64,000 nucleotides of DNA from Synaphobranchus kaupii (GCA_029718625.1 CM056389.1:9853987-9917986); one strand, 5' to 3'; shown: positions 21,432-34,528, counted from the first letter of the stretch. Numbers and translations: made by a program. Notes: generated by a model from the letters alone, not told the origin.

Positions 21432-24400
21432 GGGAGAGCTAGACAGACAGACAGCCGTATACAGAAAGAGAGAGGGGCACAGACAGACAGACAGCCGTAT
21501 ACAGAAAGAGAGAGGGGAACAGACAGACAGCCGTATACAGAAAGAGGGAGGAGAACAGACAGACAGACAGCCGTATACAGAAAGAGAGAGGGGCACCGAC
21601 AGACAAGACAGCTGTATACAGAAAGAGAGAGGGGAACAGACAGACAGTCGTATACAGAAAGAGAGAGGGGAACAGACAGACAGCCGTATACAGAAAGAGT
21701 GAGGGGAACAGAGAGACAGACAGCCGTATACAGAGAGAGGGGGACAGACAGACAGACAGTCGTATACAGAAAGAGAGAGGGGCACAGAGAGACAGCCATA
21801 TACAGTAAGAGAGAGGGGAACAGACAGACAGCTGTATACAGAAAGATTGAGGGGAGCAGACAGACAGACAGCCGTATACAGAAAGAGAGAGGGGAACAGA
21901 CAGCCAGCCGTATACAGAAAGAGAGAGGGGAACAGACAGACAGCCAGCCGTATACAGAAAGAGAGAGGGGCACAGACAGACAGAAAGTCGTATACAGAAA
22001 GAGAGAGGGGAACAGACAGACAGCCGTACACAGAAAGAGAGAGGGGAACAGACAGACAGCCAGCCGTATACAGAAAGAGAGAGGGGCACAGACAGACAGA
22101 CAGTCGTATACAGAAAGAGAGAGGGGAACAGACAGACAGCCGTATACAGAAAGAGAGAGGGGAACAGACAGACAGCCGTATACAGAAAGAGAGAGGGGAA
22201 CAGACAGACAGACAGTCGTATAGAGAAAGAGAGAGGGGAACAGACAGACAGCCGTATACAGAAAGAGAGAGGGGAACAGACAGACAGCCGTATACAGAAA
22301 GAGAGGGGAACAGACAGACAGCCGTATACAGAAAGAGAGAGGGGCACAGACAGACAGACAGCCGTATAGAGAAAGAGAGAGGGGAACAGACAGACAGCCG
22401 TATACAGAAAGAGTGAGGGGAACAGACAGACAGATGGACATATACAGAAAGAGAGAGGGGCACAGACAGACAGACAGTTGTATACAGAAAGAGAGAGGGG
22501 AACAGACAGACAGACAGCCGTATACAGAAAGAGAGAGGGGAACAGACAGACAGACAGCCCTATACAGAAAGATTGAGGGGCACAGACAGACAGACGGCTG
22601 TATAGAGAAAGAGAGAGGGGCACAGACAGACAGATGGACATATATAGAAAGAGAGAGGGGCACAGACAGACAGACAGCCGTATACAGAAAGAGAGGGGAA
22701 CAGACAGACGGCCGTATAGAGAAAGAGAGAGGGGCACAGACAGACGGACATATATAGAAAGAGAGAGGGGAACAGACAGACAGCCAGCCGTATACAGAAA
22801 GAGAGAGGGGCACAGACAGACAGAAAGTCGTATACAGAAAGAGAGAGGGGAACAGACAGACAGCCGTACACAGAAAGAGAGAGGGGAACAGACAGACAGC
22901 CAGCCGTATACAGAAAGAGAGAGGGGCACAGACAGACAGACAGTCGTATACAGAAAGAGAGAGGGGAACAGACAGACAGCCGTATACAGAAAGAGAGAGG
23001 GGAACAGACAGACAGCCGTATACAGAAAGAGAGAGGGGAACAGACAGACAGACAGTCGTATAGAGAAAGAGAGAGGGGAACAGACAGACAGCCGTATACA
23101 GAAAGAGAGAGGGGAACAGACAGACAGCCGTATACAGAAAGAGAGGGGAACAGACAGACAGCCGTATACAGAAAGAGAGAGGGGCACAGACAGACAGACA
23201 GCCGTATACAGAGAGAGGGGGACAGACAGACAGACAGTCGTATACAGAAAGAGAGAGGGGCACAGAGAGACAGCCGTATACAGAAAGAGAGAGGGGAACA
23301 GACAGACAGCTGTATACAGAAAGATTGAGGGGAGCAGACAGACAGACAGCCGTATACAGAAAGAGAGAGGGGAACAGACAGCCAGCCGTATACAGAAAGA
23401 GAGAGGGGAACAGACAGACAGCCAGCCGTATACAGAAAGAGAGAGGGGCACAGACAGACAGAAAGTCGTATACAGAAAGAGAGAGGGGAACAGACAGACA
23501 GCCGTATACAGAAAGAGAGAGGGGAACAGACAGACAGCCAGCCGTATACAGAAAGAGAGAGGGGCACAGACAGACAGACAGTCGTATACAGAAAGAGAGA
23601 GGGGAACAGACAGCCAGCCGTATACAGAAAGAGAGAGGGGAACAGACAGACAGCCGTATACAGAAAGAGAGAGGGGCACAGACAGACAGCCGTATACAGA
23701 AAGAGTGAGGGGAACAGACAGACAGATGGACATATACAGAAAGAGAGAGGGGCACAGACAGACAGTTGTATACAGAAAGAGAGAGGGGAACAGACAGACA
23801 GCCGTATACAGAAAGAGAGAGGGGAACAGACAGACAGACAGCCGTATACAGAAAGAGAGAGGGGAACAGACAGACAGCCATATACAGAAAGAGAGAGGGG
23901 CACAGACAGACAGACAGTCGTATCAGAAAGAGAGAGGGGAACAGACAGACAGACAGCCCTATACAGAAAGATTGAGGGGCACAGACAGACAGACGGCCGT
24001 ATAGAGAAAGAGAGAGGGGCACAGACAGACAGATGGACATATATAGAAAGAGAGAGGGGCACAGACAGACAGACAGTTGTATACAGAAAGAGAGAGGGGA
24101 ACAGACAGACAGCCGTATACAGAAAGAGAGAGGGGCACAGACAGACAGACAGTCGTATACAGAAAGAGAGAGGGGAACAGACAGACAGACAGCCCTATAC
24201 AGAAAGATTGAGGGGCACAGACAGACAGACGGCCGTATAGAGAAAGAGAGAGGGGCACAGACAGACAGATGGACATATATAGAAAGAGAGAGGGGCACAG
24301 ACAGACAGACAGTTGTATACAGAAAGAGAGAGGGGAACAGACAGACAGCCGTATACAGAAAGAGAGAGGGGAACAGACAGACAGCCGTATACAGAAAGAG

Positions 24401-24932
24401 AGAGGGGAACAGACAGACAGACAGTCGTATAGAGAAAGAGAGAGGGGAACAGACAGACAGCCGTATACAGAAAGAGAGAGGGGAACAGACAGACAGCCGT
24501 ATACAGAAAGAGAGGGGAACAGACAGACAGCCGTATACAGAAAGAGAGAGGGGCACAGACAGACAGACAGCCGTATAGAGAAAGAGAGAGGGGAACAGAC
24601 AGACAGCCGTATAGAGAAAGAGAGAGGGGCACAGACAGACAGCCGTATACAGAAAGAGAGAGGGGCACAGACAGACAGCCGTATACAGAAAGTGAGACGG
24701 GAACAGACAGACAGACAGCCGTATACAGAAAGAGAGAGGGGAACAGACAGACGGCCGTATACAGAAAGAGAGGGGAACAGACAGACAGCCGTATACAGAA
24801 AGAGAGAGGGGCACAGACAGACAGCCGTATACAGAAAGTGAGACGGGAACAGACAGACAGACAGCCGTATAGAGAAAGAGAGAGGGGAACAGACAGACAG
24901 CCGTATAGAGAAAGAGAGAGGGGAACAGACAG
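21432..24932. repeat. 36-40-bp GACA/GA-rich minisatellite, about 90 copies, with large internal duplications
   Basis: Unit AACAGACAGACAGCCGTATA plus CAGAAAGAGAGAGGGG (36 bp), with 40 bp versions carrying an extra ACAG. A block at about 21961-22320 recurs almost identically at 22801-23160 (offset exactly 840 bp). Other blocks recur farther along (for example GATGGACATATA units at 22434, 22633, 23726, 24032 and 24268). On the minus strand the array is nearly stop-free in all frames. The reading frame of ephb4 exon 2 runs open from 24947 through the donor deep into the array. These frames are low-complexity artefacts. Confidence 0.97.
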
Positions 24933-24946
24933 ACAGATGGACTCAC

Positions 24947-25017
24947 CTGGGGGTTGACGCGGGGGTGAATGGTCCATTTGAGGTCGGAGGTCTCGGTCTT
25001 CGTGTACATCAGGATCT
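24947..25017 (-). CDS. ephb4: ephb4-like receptor, second coding exon (start of ephrin-binding domain)
   Basis: Acceptor CTCTCTCAG, donor CAGGTGAGT, 71 bp. The first two bases complete a glutamate codon begun in exon 1. It then reads ILMYTKTETSDLKWTIHPRV and NPQ. This matches the start of Eph ligand-binding domains (the E.LL.T...T.DLKW pattern), and the small exon size is usual for exon 2 of Eph genes. The frame joins perfectly with exons 1 and 3. The GACA-rich array ends about 12 bp beyond the donor. Confidence 0.95.
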
Positions 25018-25747
25018 CTGAGAGAGAGGATACCAGGTCAGACTGCGGTCGAGGGGGCAGTACGGTTCATATCAGAACACAAGGTGCAATTTCCGGTTGG
25101 TCGTGAGCTGCTAATTATGTTTCAATATGCAGGTCAGTGTGGGAGAGAAACGAGCAGTGTCAAAAGTTACTGAAATTGAGACAATATGAATATGACGATG
25201 TATTGTCAGCGTTGGCTAAATAATATTGGTGACGGCACTGGACGTCGTTAGCCTGGATCCAGGCCCCAAATTGATGCGTCTGCATTATCGTTTTCTTTTT
25301 CTGGCGAACTAACGATCTGTGTTGCTGGCTAATAAGTTTAGGTAAATTACCAGCAGATAATTAGTAGCCTACCCATCTTCAATGTAGAAAATGGATAAGA
25401 CCAGTTTTCACTGGTACACAATGATTTACTTGTCGTCTAGATTGATACACGTATCCTCGCCTCAGAACACATCGCACGTGACGTCAACTTGGTTTTTTTC
25501 GAATCTCTTGCTTGACGTTCGAATATGGCCCTCAGTTTACCTATTCAAATATGATTCAAATTTTGAATGTAAGTATGACAGCCCTATAATGTAGCAGCTA
25601 TCCAATATACATAGACATGAATATTGGGTATAGTACACACAGTAAGCTATGGCTAAGTCCTAAGGCTAGGTCAGTAAGACATGATAAACTACAAAATCAG
25701 AGAGTATGATTCAGTATGGTTCAAAAAGACTGAGTATGGGTCAATAT

Positions 25748-26660
25748 GGTTCAGGCCTGTCAGCTGGGCTTACGTTAGCATTAGTGCACCGCTACAGGGC
25801 CTGTCAGCTCGAATTTGCTTTAGCATTAGCGCACCGCTACACTGCCTGTCAGCTTGGCTTACATTAGCATTAGCGCATCACTACAGGGCCTGTCAGCTCG
25901 GTTTGCTTTAGCATTAGCGCACCTCTACAGGGCCTGTCAGTTCGGTCTGCTTCAGCATTAGCGCACTGCTACAGGGCCTGTCAGCTCGGCTTACGTTAGC
26001 ATTTGTGCACCACTACAGGGCCTGTCAGCTCGGCTTACATTAGCATTAGCGCATCGCTACAGGGCCTGTCAGCTCGGTTTGCTTTAGCATTAGCGCACCG
26101 CTACAGGGCCTGTCAGCTCGGTTTGCTTTAGCATTAGCGCACCGCTACAGGGCCTGTCAGTTCGGTCTGCTTCAGCATTAGCGCACTGCTACAGGGCCTG
26201 TCAGCTCGGCTTACGTTAGCATTTGTGCACCACTACAGGGCCTGTCAGCTCGGCTTATGTTAGCATTTGCGCACCGCTACAGGGCCTGTCAGCTCGAATT
26301 TGCTTTAGCATTAGCGCACCGTTACAGGGCCTGTCAGCTCGGTTTGCTTTAGCATTAGCGCACCGCTACAGGGTCTGTCAGCTCGAATTTGCTTTAGCAT
26401 TAGCGCACCGCTACAGGGCCTCTCAGCTCGGTTTGCTTTAGCATTAGCGCACCACTACAGGGCTTGTCAGCTGGGTTTGCGTTAGCATTAGCGCACCGCT
26501 ACAGGGTCTGTCAGCTCAGTTTGCGTTAGCGCACCGCTACAGGGTCTGTCTGCTCGGTTTGCGTTAGCATAGCACACCGCTACATGTTCTGTCTGCTCAG
26601 TTTGCGTTAGCATTAGCGCAGCACTACAGGGTCTGTCCGCTTCTCACACAGCCTGACCCT
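25748..26660. repeat. 44-bp minisatellite, about 20 copies
   Basis: Unit CTACAGGGCCTGTCAGCTCG plus GTTTGCTTTAGCATTAGCGC plus ACCG (44 bp), increasingly diverged toward the right end (GGGTCTGTCTGCTC forms). Confidence 0.95.
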
Positions 26661-26927
26661 ACAGGAACCTACCCCCCCAAATAAAACAGAAATAACCCCC
26701 ACATCTCAGAGGAGACAGACATTTGGGGAAATACTGTGGGAACAGGGTAAACGCACGCACACTCTCTCTCACTCACTCCCACACACACACACACTCTCGC
26801 TCCCACACACAAACACACACGCATACACACTCTCTCACAGACACACACACAAACTCATATACACATAAGCACACACACATACACTCACACAAACAAATGC
26901 ACACACACACTTTTTCTCACACACTCA

Positions 26928-26978
<51 letters not shown>

Positions 26979-26991
26979 ATTCATTCATTCA

Positions 26992-27030
<39 letters not shown>

Positions 27031-27130
27031 GCACGCACGCACACACTCACTCTCTGTCTCGCTCTCTCTCACACACTCATTCATTCACCCCCTCTCTCTC
27101 GCTATCACACGCACGCACACACACTTAACT
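26661..27130. repeat. CA/CT compound microsatellite
   Basis: CACACA and CTCTCT tracts from about 26752, including a duplicated block (CATTCATTCACC followed by CTCTCTCTCACAC). Non-coding. Confidence 0.88.
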
Positions 27131-28284
27131 TGCTGCAGTCTGTAAAGGAACAGCTGCAGTTCTTTAATCTTTTGCCCTCAACAGAATTATTCAGCTCTGC
27201 CTCCTGATGGAACCTTCAGCTCCAGGAATTTATTTTCTCTGTAGAAAACTTTAGAAAAATGGATTTCCCCGCAGACTCCTTTAAACGAGTGCCATTAAAT
27301 GATATTCATTTTGGGGCCTGGTTTCCTCTTTCCATTAGAAACCACGCAGGAAGTTACGGGATCTGTAAAATGGTTTTTAGGGGCTTCCCAAATGGACTCA
27401 GGCTCGAGTGCCAAGTCGACACATTCGGTCCCCACAAGTGAAGTTTGCAACTCTGCGTCTGCGTCTTCTTCATCCCGTAAACACACCAACTTTCAATACC
27501 CAGAATTCCCTTCTGCAGCCCCCCCCCCTCCGCTCTGATTGGACGGTACTGTACTCCTCTCTCTTGCCTGGTAGTTTTGCAGCCATTTTAAACACCTCCC
27601 CCGTTGGCTCTCTCACCCAAAGCACCGATTGTAAATTGACTTTAGTCTCGTATGACCACTCAGAAGTTTCTAGAACATGTATAAGTAGATGCCGGGTCGA
27701 GCCGTTCATTTCACAGAAATGTTCTGGAAGCTTCTGGCTGAGCTCGGGAGAGGCTCGGGAGAGGCTCCAGTATGCGTTCATCATCACACGCCACTTTCTT
27801 TAAATCGCACAAATCCTGTATTCCGGCTGCCTGGGCGGAGCGGACCTCATCTAGCCTCCCCCATTCAGTCTTTACCTCCTTTCATCTCTCTATCCCTCCC
27901 TCCGTCAGTAACCCTCAATTTCACACCCCCCCCTCCGCTCCTCTAGAGCATTTCTCCCGATCACTCGCTCTACCACTCCTCTCTCCAACCTCATTTTTCA
28001 TTTTGTTCCCTCTCTTTCTGAACCGGGAGAACAGAATTTCTCCTCCATCTCAATCCTCCCCCTCCAGGAGGGTTTTTGGGGGAGGCGGGTGTGCACTGGG
28101 GGGGCGTTGGGGGCTGTTTTAGGGGTGGGGGGTGCTCTGCGGGTGTTGGGGGGGGGGGGGGGCTGTTAGAGCTGGTTGAGCCACAGGCTGCAGAGACCTG
28201 ATAACCAGAAATCCAGCGAGAGAAAAAAGGAGCCAAAACTCCTGAGAAAGAGGTGTGACACTCTACTCCCACTGCACTGGAGGA
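27131..28284. other. ephb4 intron 1 unique sequence
   Basis: No gene is recognised. There is a C-rich and T-rich stretch at 27840-28060 and G homopolymers near 28080-28165. Overlapping short frames on both strands lack any domain resemblance. Confidence 0.45.
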
Positions 28285-28441
28285 GGAGAGAGAGAACAAG
28301 GGATGGAGGGAGAGAGAGAGAGAGGGGGGGGGGGGCAGAACAGGGGAGGGATGGAGGGAGAGAGAGCAGGAGAGAGATTGAGGAGATGAAGGAAAGGATA
28401 AATAGAGGCAGGAGAGAGAGAGCACTGGAGAGGTGTAACAG

Positions 28442-28521
<80 letters not shown>

Positions 28522-28540
28522 AAGAGAGAGAGAGAGGGGA
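28285..28540. repeat. GA-rich microsatellite
   Basis: Purine-only GAGAGA/GGAGGG tracts, with a nearly pure GA(A) run at 28441-28537. Such mirror-symmetric homopurine DNA can form triplexes. Confidence 0.92.
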
Positions 28541-29312
28541 TTGTTGTGATCCAGAATCAGACAGTGAAGCGTGTATGAGACAGAGCCTAACTCAAGCCCG
28601 ACGCTATGCACAATGAGTTATTGCACACTAACCGCAAATCCCACAATGCACCCTGTCTCTTCCCTCAAACACACAAAAATGCCATTTCTGCAAAATTGAT
28701 TTTATAAGGGCTTTGGGAAAAATGGGTTTGCGGAGAGAGAAGGATAATCCCATGCCATGTGGCACTTACACAATTCTGTGACTTCCGCACGTACGCGGGA
28801 TTTCTGAAGATAATAATATATTTTATTTAGGAAAGTGCAGGTCGTGCCAATAAATATGAATATCTCGCCCTCTCTCCCTGACAAATGCACACACTCACGC
28901 ACACACCCCCCCCCCCAAGTAAATCATAAATGGCATAAGATGGGATACATGTGAAGGCTTGATCAGACACATAAAATGTGAAGCATGAGTTATCGTTATA
29001 AATCCTCCACCGCAGAGTCACAGGCGAATCAGCATCCGGCCTCCGTCTGAACTGAGCGTCACACCTGGACACCCCTGAAGGCCGGGAAGAGCGTAGAATC
29101 ACCACTGTTTCCCACAATTACGCTTAAGTCATTTTGCTTTATGATCCCTGGTGCACGGGCGCGTGTGTGTGTGTGTTAATCTCTGCATGCGTGTGCAGGC
29201 ATTGCTGTAGGCAACCTCATAATACACAGGGCTCAGTGATGTAGTTTAAACGGATCCAGGCTCAACACTCACTGTCTGCACCTATTCCTGTACTCACCCA
29301 GTCACTCAGTAT
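28541..29312. other. ephb4 intron 1 unique sequence
   Basis: No gene or transposon is recognised. Confidence 0.4.
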
Positions 29313-29750
<438 letters not shown>

Positions 29751-30492
29751 TTTAATACACATACACACCAACACGGACACTTCACACGCTTACACACCAA
29801 CACGGATACTGCACACGCTTACACACCAACACGGATACTGCACACGCTTACACACCAACACGGATACTGCACACGCTTACACACCAACACGGATACTGCA
29901 CACGCTTACACACCAACACAGATACTGCACACGCTTACACACCAACACAGATACTGCACACGCTTACACACCAACACGGATACTGCACACGCTTACACAC
30001 CAACACGGACACGTCACGCGCGTACACACCAACACGGATACTGCACACGCTTACACACCAACACAGATACTGCACATGCTTACACACCAACACGGATACT
30101 GCACACGCTTACACACCAACACAGATACTGCACACGCTTACACACCAACACGGATACTGCGCACACTTACACACCAACACGGACACTTCACACGCTTACA
30201 CACCAACACGGATACTGCACACGCTCACACACCAACACGGATACTGCACACGCTTACACACCAACAAGGATACTGCACACGCTTACACACCAGCACGAAC
30301 ACTTCACATGCTAACACACCAACACGGACACTTCACACGCTTACACACCAACAAGGACACATCAACACGGACACTGCACACACTTACACACCAACACAGA
30401 TACTTCACAAGCTTACACACCAACACAGACACTGCACACGCTTACACACCAACACGGACACGTCACACGCAAACACACCAATACGGACACAC
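29751..30492. repeat. 29-bp minisatellite, about 25 copies
   Basis: Unit TTACACACCAACACGGATAC plus TGCACACGC (29 bp), with a GGACACTTCACACGC variant interspersed. Confidence 0.95.
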
Positions 30493-30629
30493 AGACTAGT
30501 GTTTGTGTGTGTGTGTGTGTGTATCATGGATCCTTGCAAGAGTTAAACCAGACCTGGTTCTATGTACACAAATGTGGGAAATATGACCCAGGATTACACA
30601 CAGACACTCACACTCCAACATACACTCGT

Positions 30630-30664
<35 letters not shown>

Positions 30665-30872
30665 TTCTCTCTCTGTCGGTCTAGTAACCTATGGAAGATT
30701 TACTACAGCGGTAGCCAGAGGTGCCGAGACTCGCGCGAATCTACCGCACCCCTAGAGGGCAAAAGTGAGTCACAGCCCAAGCGGATTACTTTCTTCCTCT
30801 GCCTCACAGGCTTGTCTTTTCTTGTGTTTCCTGTCCCTCGGTTTCCCAGCGGGGACGCAAGTGCAGTGGATC
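30493..30872. other. ephb4 intron 1: short GT and CA microsatellites plus unique sequence
   Basis: GT run at 30505-30522, CA run at 30636-30661; the rest is unremarkable. Confidence 0.6.
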
Positions 30873-31559
30873 TCTCTGCCAGAACCCTGCATCGGCCCAC
30901 TATTATACACACGGTTAAGTAGCTCTGCCAGAACCCTGCATCGGCCCACTATTATACACACGGTTAAGTAGCTCCGCCAGAACCCTGCATCGGCCCACTA
31001 TTATACACACGGTTAAGTAGCTCTGCCAGAACCCTGCATCGGCCCACTATTGTACACACGGTTAAGTAGCTCTGCCAGAACCCTGCATCGGCCCACTATT
31101 ATACACACGGTTAAGTAGCTCCGCCAGAACCCTGCATCGGCCCACTATTATACACACGGTTAAGTAGCTCCGCCAGAACCCTGCATCGGCCCACTATTAT
31201 ACACACAGTTAAGTAGCTCCGCCAGAACCCTGCATCGGCCCACTATTATACACACGGTTAAGTAGCTCCGCCAGAACCCTGCATCGGCCCACTATTATAC
31301 ACACAGTTAAGTAGCTCCGCCAGAACCCTGCATCGGCCCACTATTATACACACGGTTAAGTAGCTCCGCCAGAACCCTGCATCGGCCCACTATTATACAC
31401 ACGGTTAAGTAGCTCTGCCAGAACCCTGCATCGGCCCACTATTATACACACAGTTAAGTAGCTCCGCCAGAACCCTGCATCGGCCCACTATTATACACAC
31501 AGTTAAGTAGCTCCGCCAGAACCCTGCATCGGCCCACTATTATACACACGGTTAAGTAG
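30873..31559. repeat. 49-bp minisatellite, about 14 copies
   Basis: Unit of exactly 49 bp (AGAACCCTGCATCGGCCCAC, then TATTATACACACGGTTAAGT, then AGCTCYGCC). It is highly homogeneous; differences are limited to a C/T in AGCTCYGCC, G/A in CACRGTT and one T>G change. Confidence 0.97.
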
Positions 31560-31574
31560 GGGGAAACAGAGTGC

Positions 31575-31660
31575 TAATTACACACACACAGTCACACACA
31601 CGCGCGCACACACACGCTAATTACACACACACACACGCACACACACAGGTACACACGCTA

Positions 31661-31695
<35 letters not shown>

Positions 31696-31752
31696 ACGCG
31701 CACACACACAGGTACACACGCTAATTACACACACACACCCACACACACGCTA

Positions 31753-31786
<34 letters not shown>

Positions 31787-31847
31787 AATTACACACACAC
31801 ACGCACGCGCACGCACGCACGCACACACACACACACTCCTCTCCCTA
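31575..31847. repeat. CA microsatellite with recurrent GCTAATTACACAC blocks
   Basis: CA tracts separated by CGCTAATTACACACAC, with a larger repeated block including CACAGGTACACACGC. Confidence 0.92.
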
Positions 31848-31984
31848 TTCAGATTTGGGTAGGCCTCCTGGCGGGTATTCACCAGTAAAGTGGTGCAAAG
31901 CTGAGCCTCAACACTCCCCATCAACACGGCCCCCTGACTCCTCACAAACTCCTCATACCTGACCATACCGGAGAACACCAGAGA
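31848..31984. other. Short unique segment in ephb4 intron 1
   Basis: Nothing is recognised. Confidence 0.4.
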
Positions 31985-32640
31985 TCAGGCGCGGTCAGGT
32001 GAGACAGGGCGCGGTCAGGTGAGACAGAGCGCGGTCAGGTGAGACAGGGCGCGGTCAGGTGAGACTGGATGTGGTCAGGTCAGATAGGGCTTGGTCAGGT
32101 GAGACAGGGCATGGTCAGGTGAGACAGGGCGTGGTCAGGTGAGACAGGGCGCGGTCAGGTGAGACTGGATGTGGTCAGGTGAGACAGGGCGTGGTCAGGT
32201 GAGACTGGATGTGGTCAGGTCAGATAGGGCTTGGTCAGGTGAGACAGGGCATGGTCAGGTGAGACAGGGCGTGGTCAGGTGAGACTGGATGTGGTCAGGT
32301 CAGATGGGGCTTGGTCAGGTGAGACAGGGCATGGTCAGGTCAGACTGGGAGCAGTCAGGTGAGACGGGCGTGGTCAGGTGAGGCAGGGCGCGGTCAGGTG
32401 AGACGGGGCGTGGTCAGGTCAGACTGGGTGCGGTCAGGTCAGATAGGGCTTGGTCAGGTGAGACAGGGCGCGGTCAGGTGAGACAGGGCATGGTCAGGTG
32501 AGACGGGGCGTGGTCAGGTCAGACTGGGAGCAGTCAGGTCAGACTGGGAGCAGTCAGGTGAGACGGGGCATGGTCAGGTGAGGCAGGGCGCGGTCAGGTG
32601 AGACGGGGCGTGGTCAGGTCAGACTGGGTGCGGTCAGGCG
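31985..32640. repeat. 20-bp minisatellite, about 33 copies
   Basis: Unit GCGTGGTCAGGTGAGACAGG with GACTGGAT, CAGATAGGGCTT and CAGACTGGGAGCA variants. The variant order repeats in blocks (for example at about 32062-32120 and 32210-32260). Confidence 0.95.
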
Positions 32641-33534
32641 TGACCAATGGTCTCAATGGTGTCCAGAAGACTGCGTTTTCTCACAGAACTGGCGAAATTT
32701 TGGCGAACAAGAGTACAGAGTAAAGAGTACAGAGCACACTAAAGCTTTACTGCTTTACTGCCCAAGAAGCACTGCATTCAACTACATCCATTTATCATCA
32801 GAAGACAAAACAACAGCCTCGCTGGGTGCCTTCCACAAACTGCGCTCTGCATTCCATCTCAGCTGCATCTTAACGAACCCACGGTTTGCTTTAAAGGAGC
32901 CTCAGTGCATGATGGGATAGATGATGATACATAATTACAGCTCTCTCCCCAGACCTCACAGAACGAGTTTCCATATCATTTAGCATTTAAAATGACGGGA
33001 ATACGATTCTGTCACTCAAACCAAAGGCAGGCCAGCCTTCATACAATTGAACTTAAACACAATTTGGATTATCAAGCTGTACAGACCCGTGAGGAAAAAG
33101 AAAAAAAGGGCTTAATTCCTGGCACTCCCAGAATATTCCCACTGTGTCTGTAATAACGTGGCTCAAATGTTTAAAGTAACGCTGCGGGAACATTGCACAT
33201 TAGCTGAGCTGAGAAAGGAAAGAGGAGATTCCTTCTCCCTGTCTGGTGTTACACATCAGGTCACAGGAATCTTTAAAAAACAAATTCATTTGGAAAATTA
33301 ATTCACACATTGCTCTGCTTCAGATAACAACTCTTGAGAGAGATGAAATGTCCTAAAAGCTCAATTAGGAAGAGATCAATCAGAAAGAGATGGGAGAGAG
33401 CACAGAGCTGGCTGTGGACAGGGAGCCAGAGCAGAGCCAGAGCAGTCTGTCTTTATAAAGATCAGGAAACTGTTTTCATAGTTTACCAAAAACACAGCTG
33501 CAGTCAGCCTGCAATTAAAAAATAAATATTTATT
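32641..33534. other. ephb4 intron 1 unique sequence
   Basis: No gene is recognised. Contains a short GAGAGATG/AGAAAGAGAT-rich stretch near 33335-33395. Confidence 0.4.
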
Positions 33535-33712
33535 TAACCCTTTGAAGAGTCAGTGTTTTGGAATGTTTTTTTTTTTCCTTCAAAATTCTAAGTCAGTGTT
33601 CTAGAACTCCACTGCTTTCGATTACCAGTAGTGATTGTTACATCAACATTAGAATGTTGAGTTAAGAAAATTCTAATCACATATCTGTGATCCTACACCT
33701 TAAAGGGTTAAG
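33535..33712. mobile_element. Short MITE with TTAACCCTTT / AAAGGGTTAA ends
   Basis: The ends are inverted (TTTAACCCTTTGAAGAG at the left, CCTTAAAGGGTTAA at the right), with an inner inverted pair ATTAGAAT / ATTCTAAT. A related copy lies at 48788-48906. TTAA plus CCC ends fit a piggyBac-like family. Confidence 0.65.
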
Positions 33713-33976
33713 CCATGTTTGGGGAGAGTGCAAATGACGGCAGCCTTAAAAATCAAGATCTAGGGGAAAAAGAAACTACTGGTTCTGAAAGTTATTATAT
33801 CCCAGTTTAACAGGAGATCCATGTCAATTAAGCAGTTAGTGTTCAAAGTGTCTAAAATGACACGCATGAGTGGAGCAGCTGAGTTCTGCATGCAGGCTCA
33901 GTGTAACCAGCCTGTCTGGGCTGCTCAGCATTGCTTAACGGAAAAATACCAATCAACAATCTATCTGGGAGGGATT

Positions 33977-33977
<1 letters not shown>
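33713..33977. other. ephb4 intron 1 unique sequence
   Basis: Nothing is recognised. Confidence 0.4.

Positions 33978-34067
<90 letters not shown>
33978..34067. repeat. (GT)n microsatellite, about 44 units
   Basis: Pure alternating GT, a Z-DNA-prone tract. Confidence 0.97.
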
Positions 34068-34070
<3 letters not shown>

Positions 34071-34221
34071 TAGACTGAGAGATTGAGTGTGTGTGTTTGC
34101 TGTGTCTCAGAGATGCAGTATAGCAAATCATTCTTAAATATTGTCTGTCAAAAAGCTGGAACTGGCAGGAAGATCAAAGCCAAAACAAATAAAATAATGC
34201 CCCTGACCCCTCCCCACAGGT

Positions 34222-34225
34222 GTGT

Positions 34226-34256
<31 letters not shown>

Positions 34257-34257
34257 G

Positions 34258-34288
<31 letters not shown>

Positions 34289-34528
34289 TCCGTACAGAGA
34301 AACGAGCTCAAACGTGTAAATATAGAAAAGAAAAAGACACAAACAAGCCGACTCAGGGACAGCAGTGTAGCACAGAGCCGACTCAGGGACAGCAGTGTAG
34401 CACAGAGCCGACTCAGGGACAGCAGTGTAGCACAGAGCCGACTCAGGGACAGCAGTGTAGCACAGAGCCGACTCAGGGACAGCAGTGTAGCACAGAGCCG
34501 ACTCAGGGACAGCAGTGTAGCACAGACC
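34222..34528. repeat. CA microsatellite and 30-bp x 6 minisatellite
   Basis: CA runs at 34224-34287. Six near-perfect copies of a 30 bp unit follow at about 34349-34526 (CCGACTCAGGGACAGCAGTG plus TAGCACAGAG). Because 30 is divisible by three the array is open in some frames, but it is not coding. Confidence 0.95.

Larger units (their letters stand above)
20638..24946 (-). other. ephb4: ephb4 intron 2
   Basis: Phase 0 intron of about 4.3 kb between the exon ending HPRVNPQ and the exon starting WEEVSGLD. It holds a short GGGGTGGGGCC array, about 480 bp of unique sequence (20945-21430) and the 3.5 kb GACA-rich array. Confidence 0.9.

Noticed and set aside
21146..25009. Nearly 1300-residue open frame (minus) and many shorter ones in the GACA array
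   Set aside because: Translation of a stop-poor tandem repeat; all frames of both strands are similarly open. Only the 71 bp ephb4 exon at its upstream end is real.
28176..28616. 146-residue arginine/glutamate-rich frame (+)
   Set aside because: Low-complexity translation of a GA microsatellite inside the ephb4 intron.
29751..31559. Regular direct repeats resembling a CRISPR array
   Set aside because: Units are contiguous without unique spacers, in a vertebrate genome; they are minisatellites.
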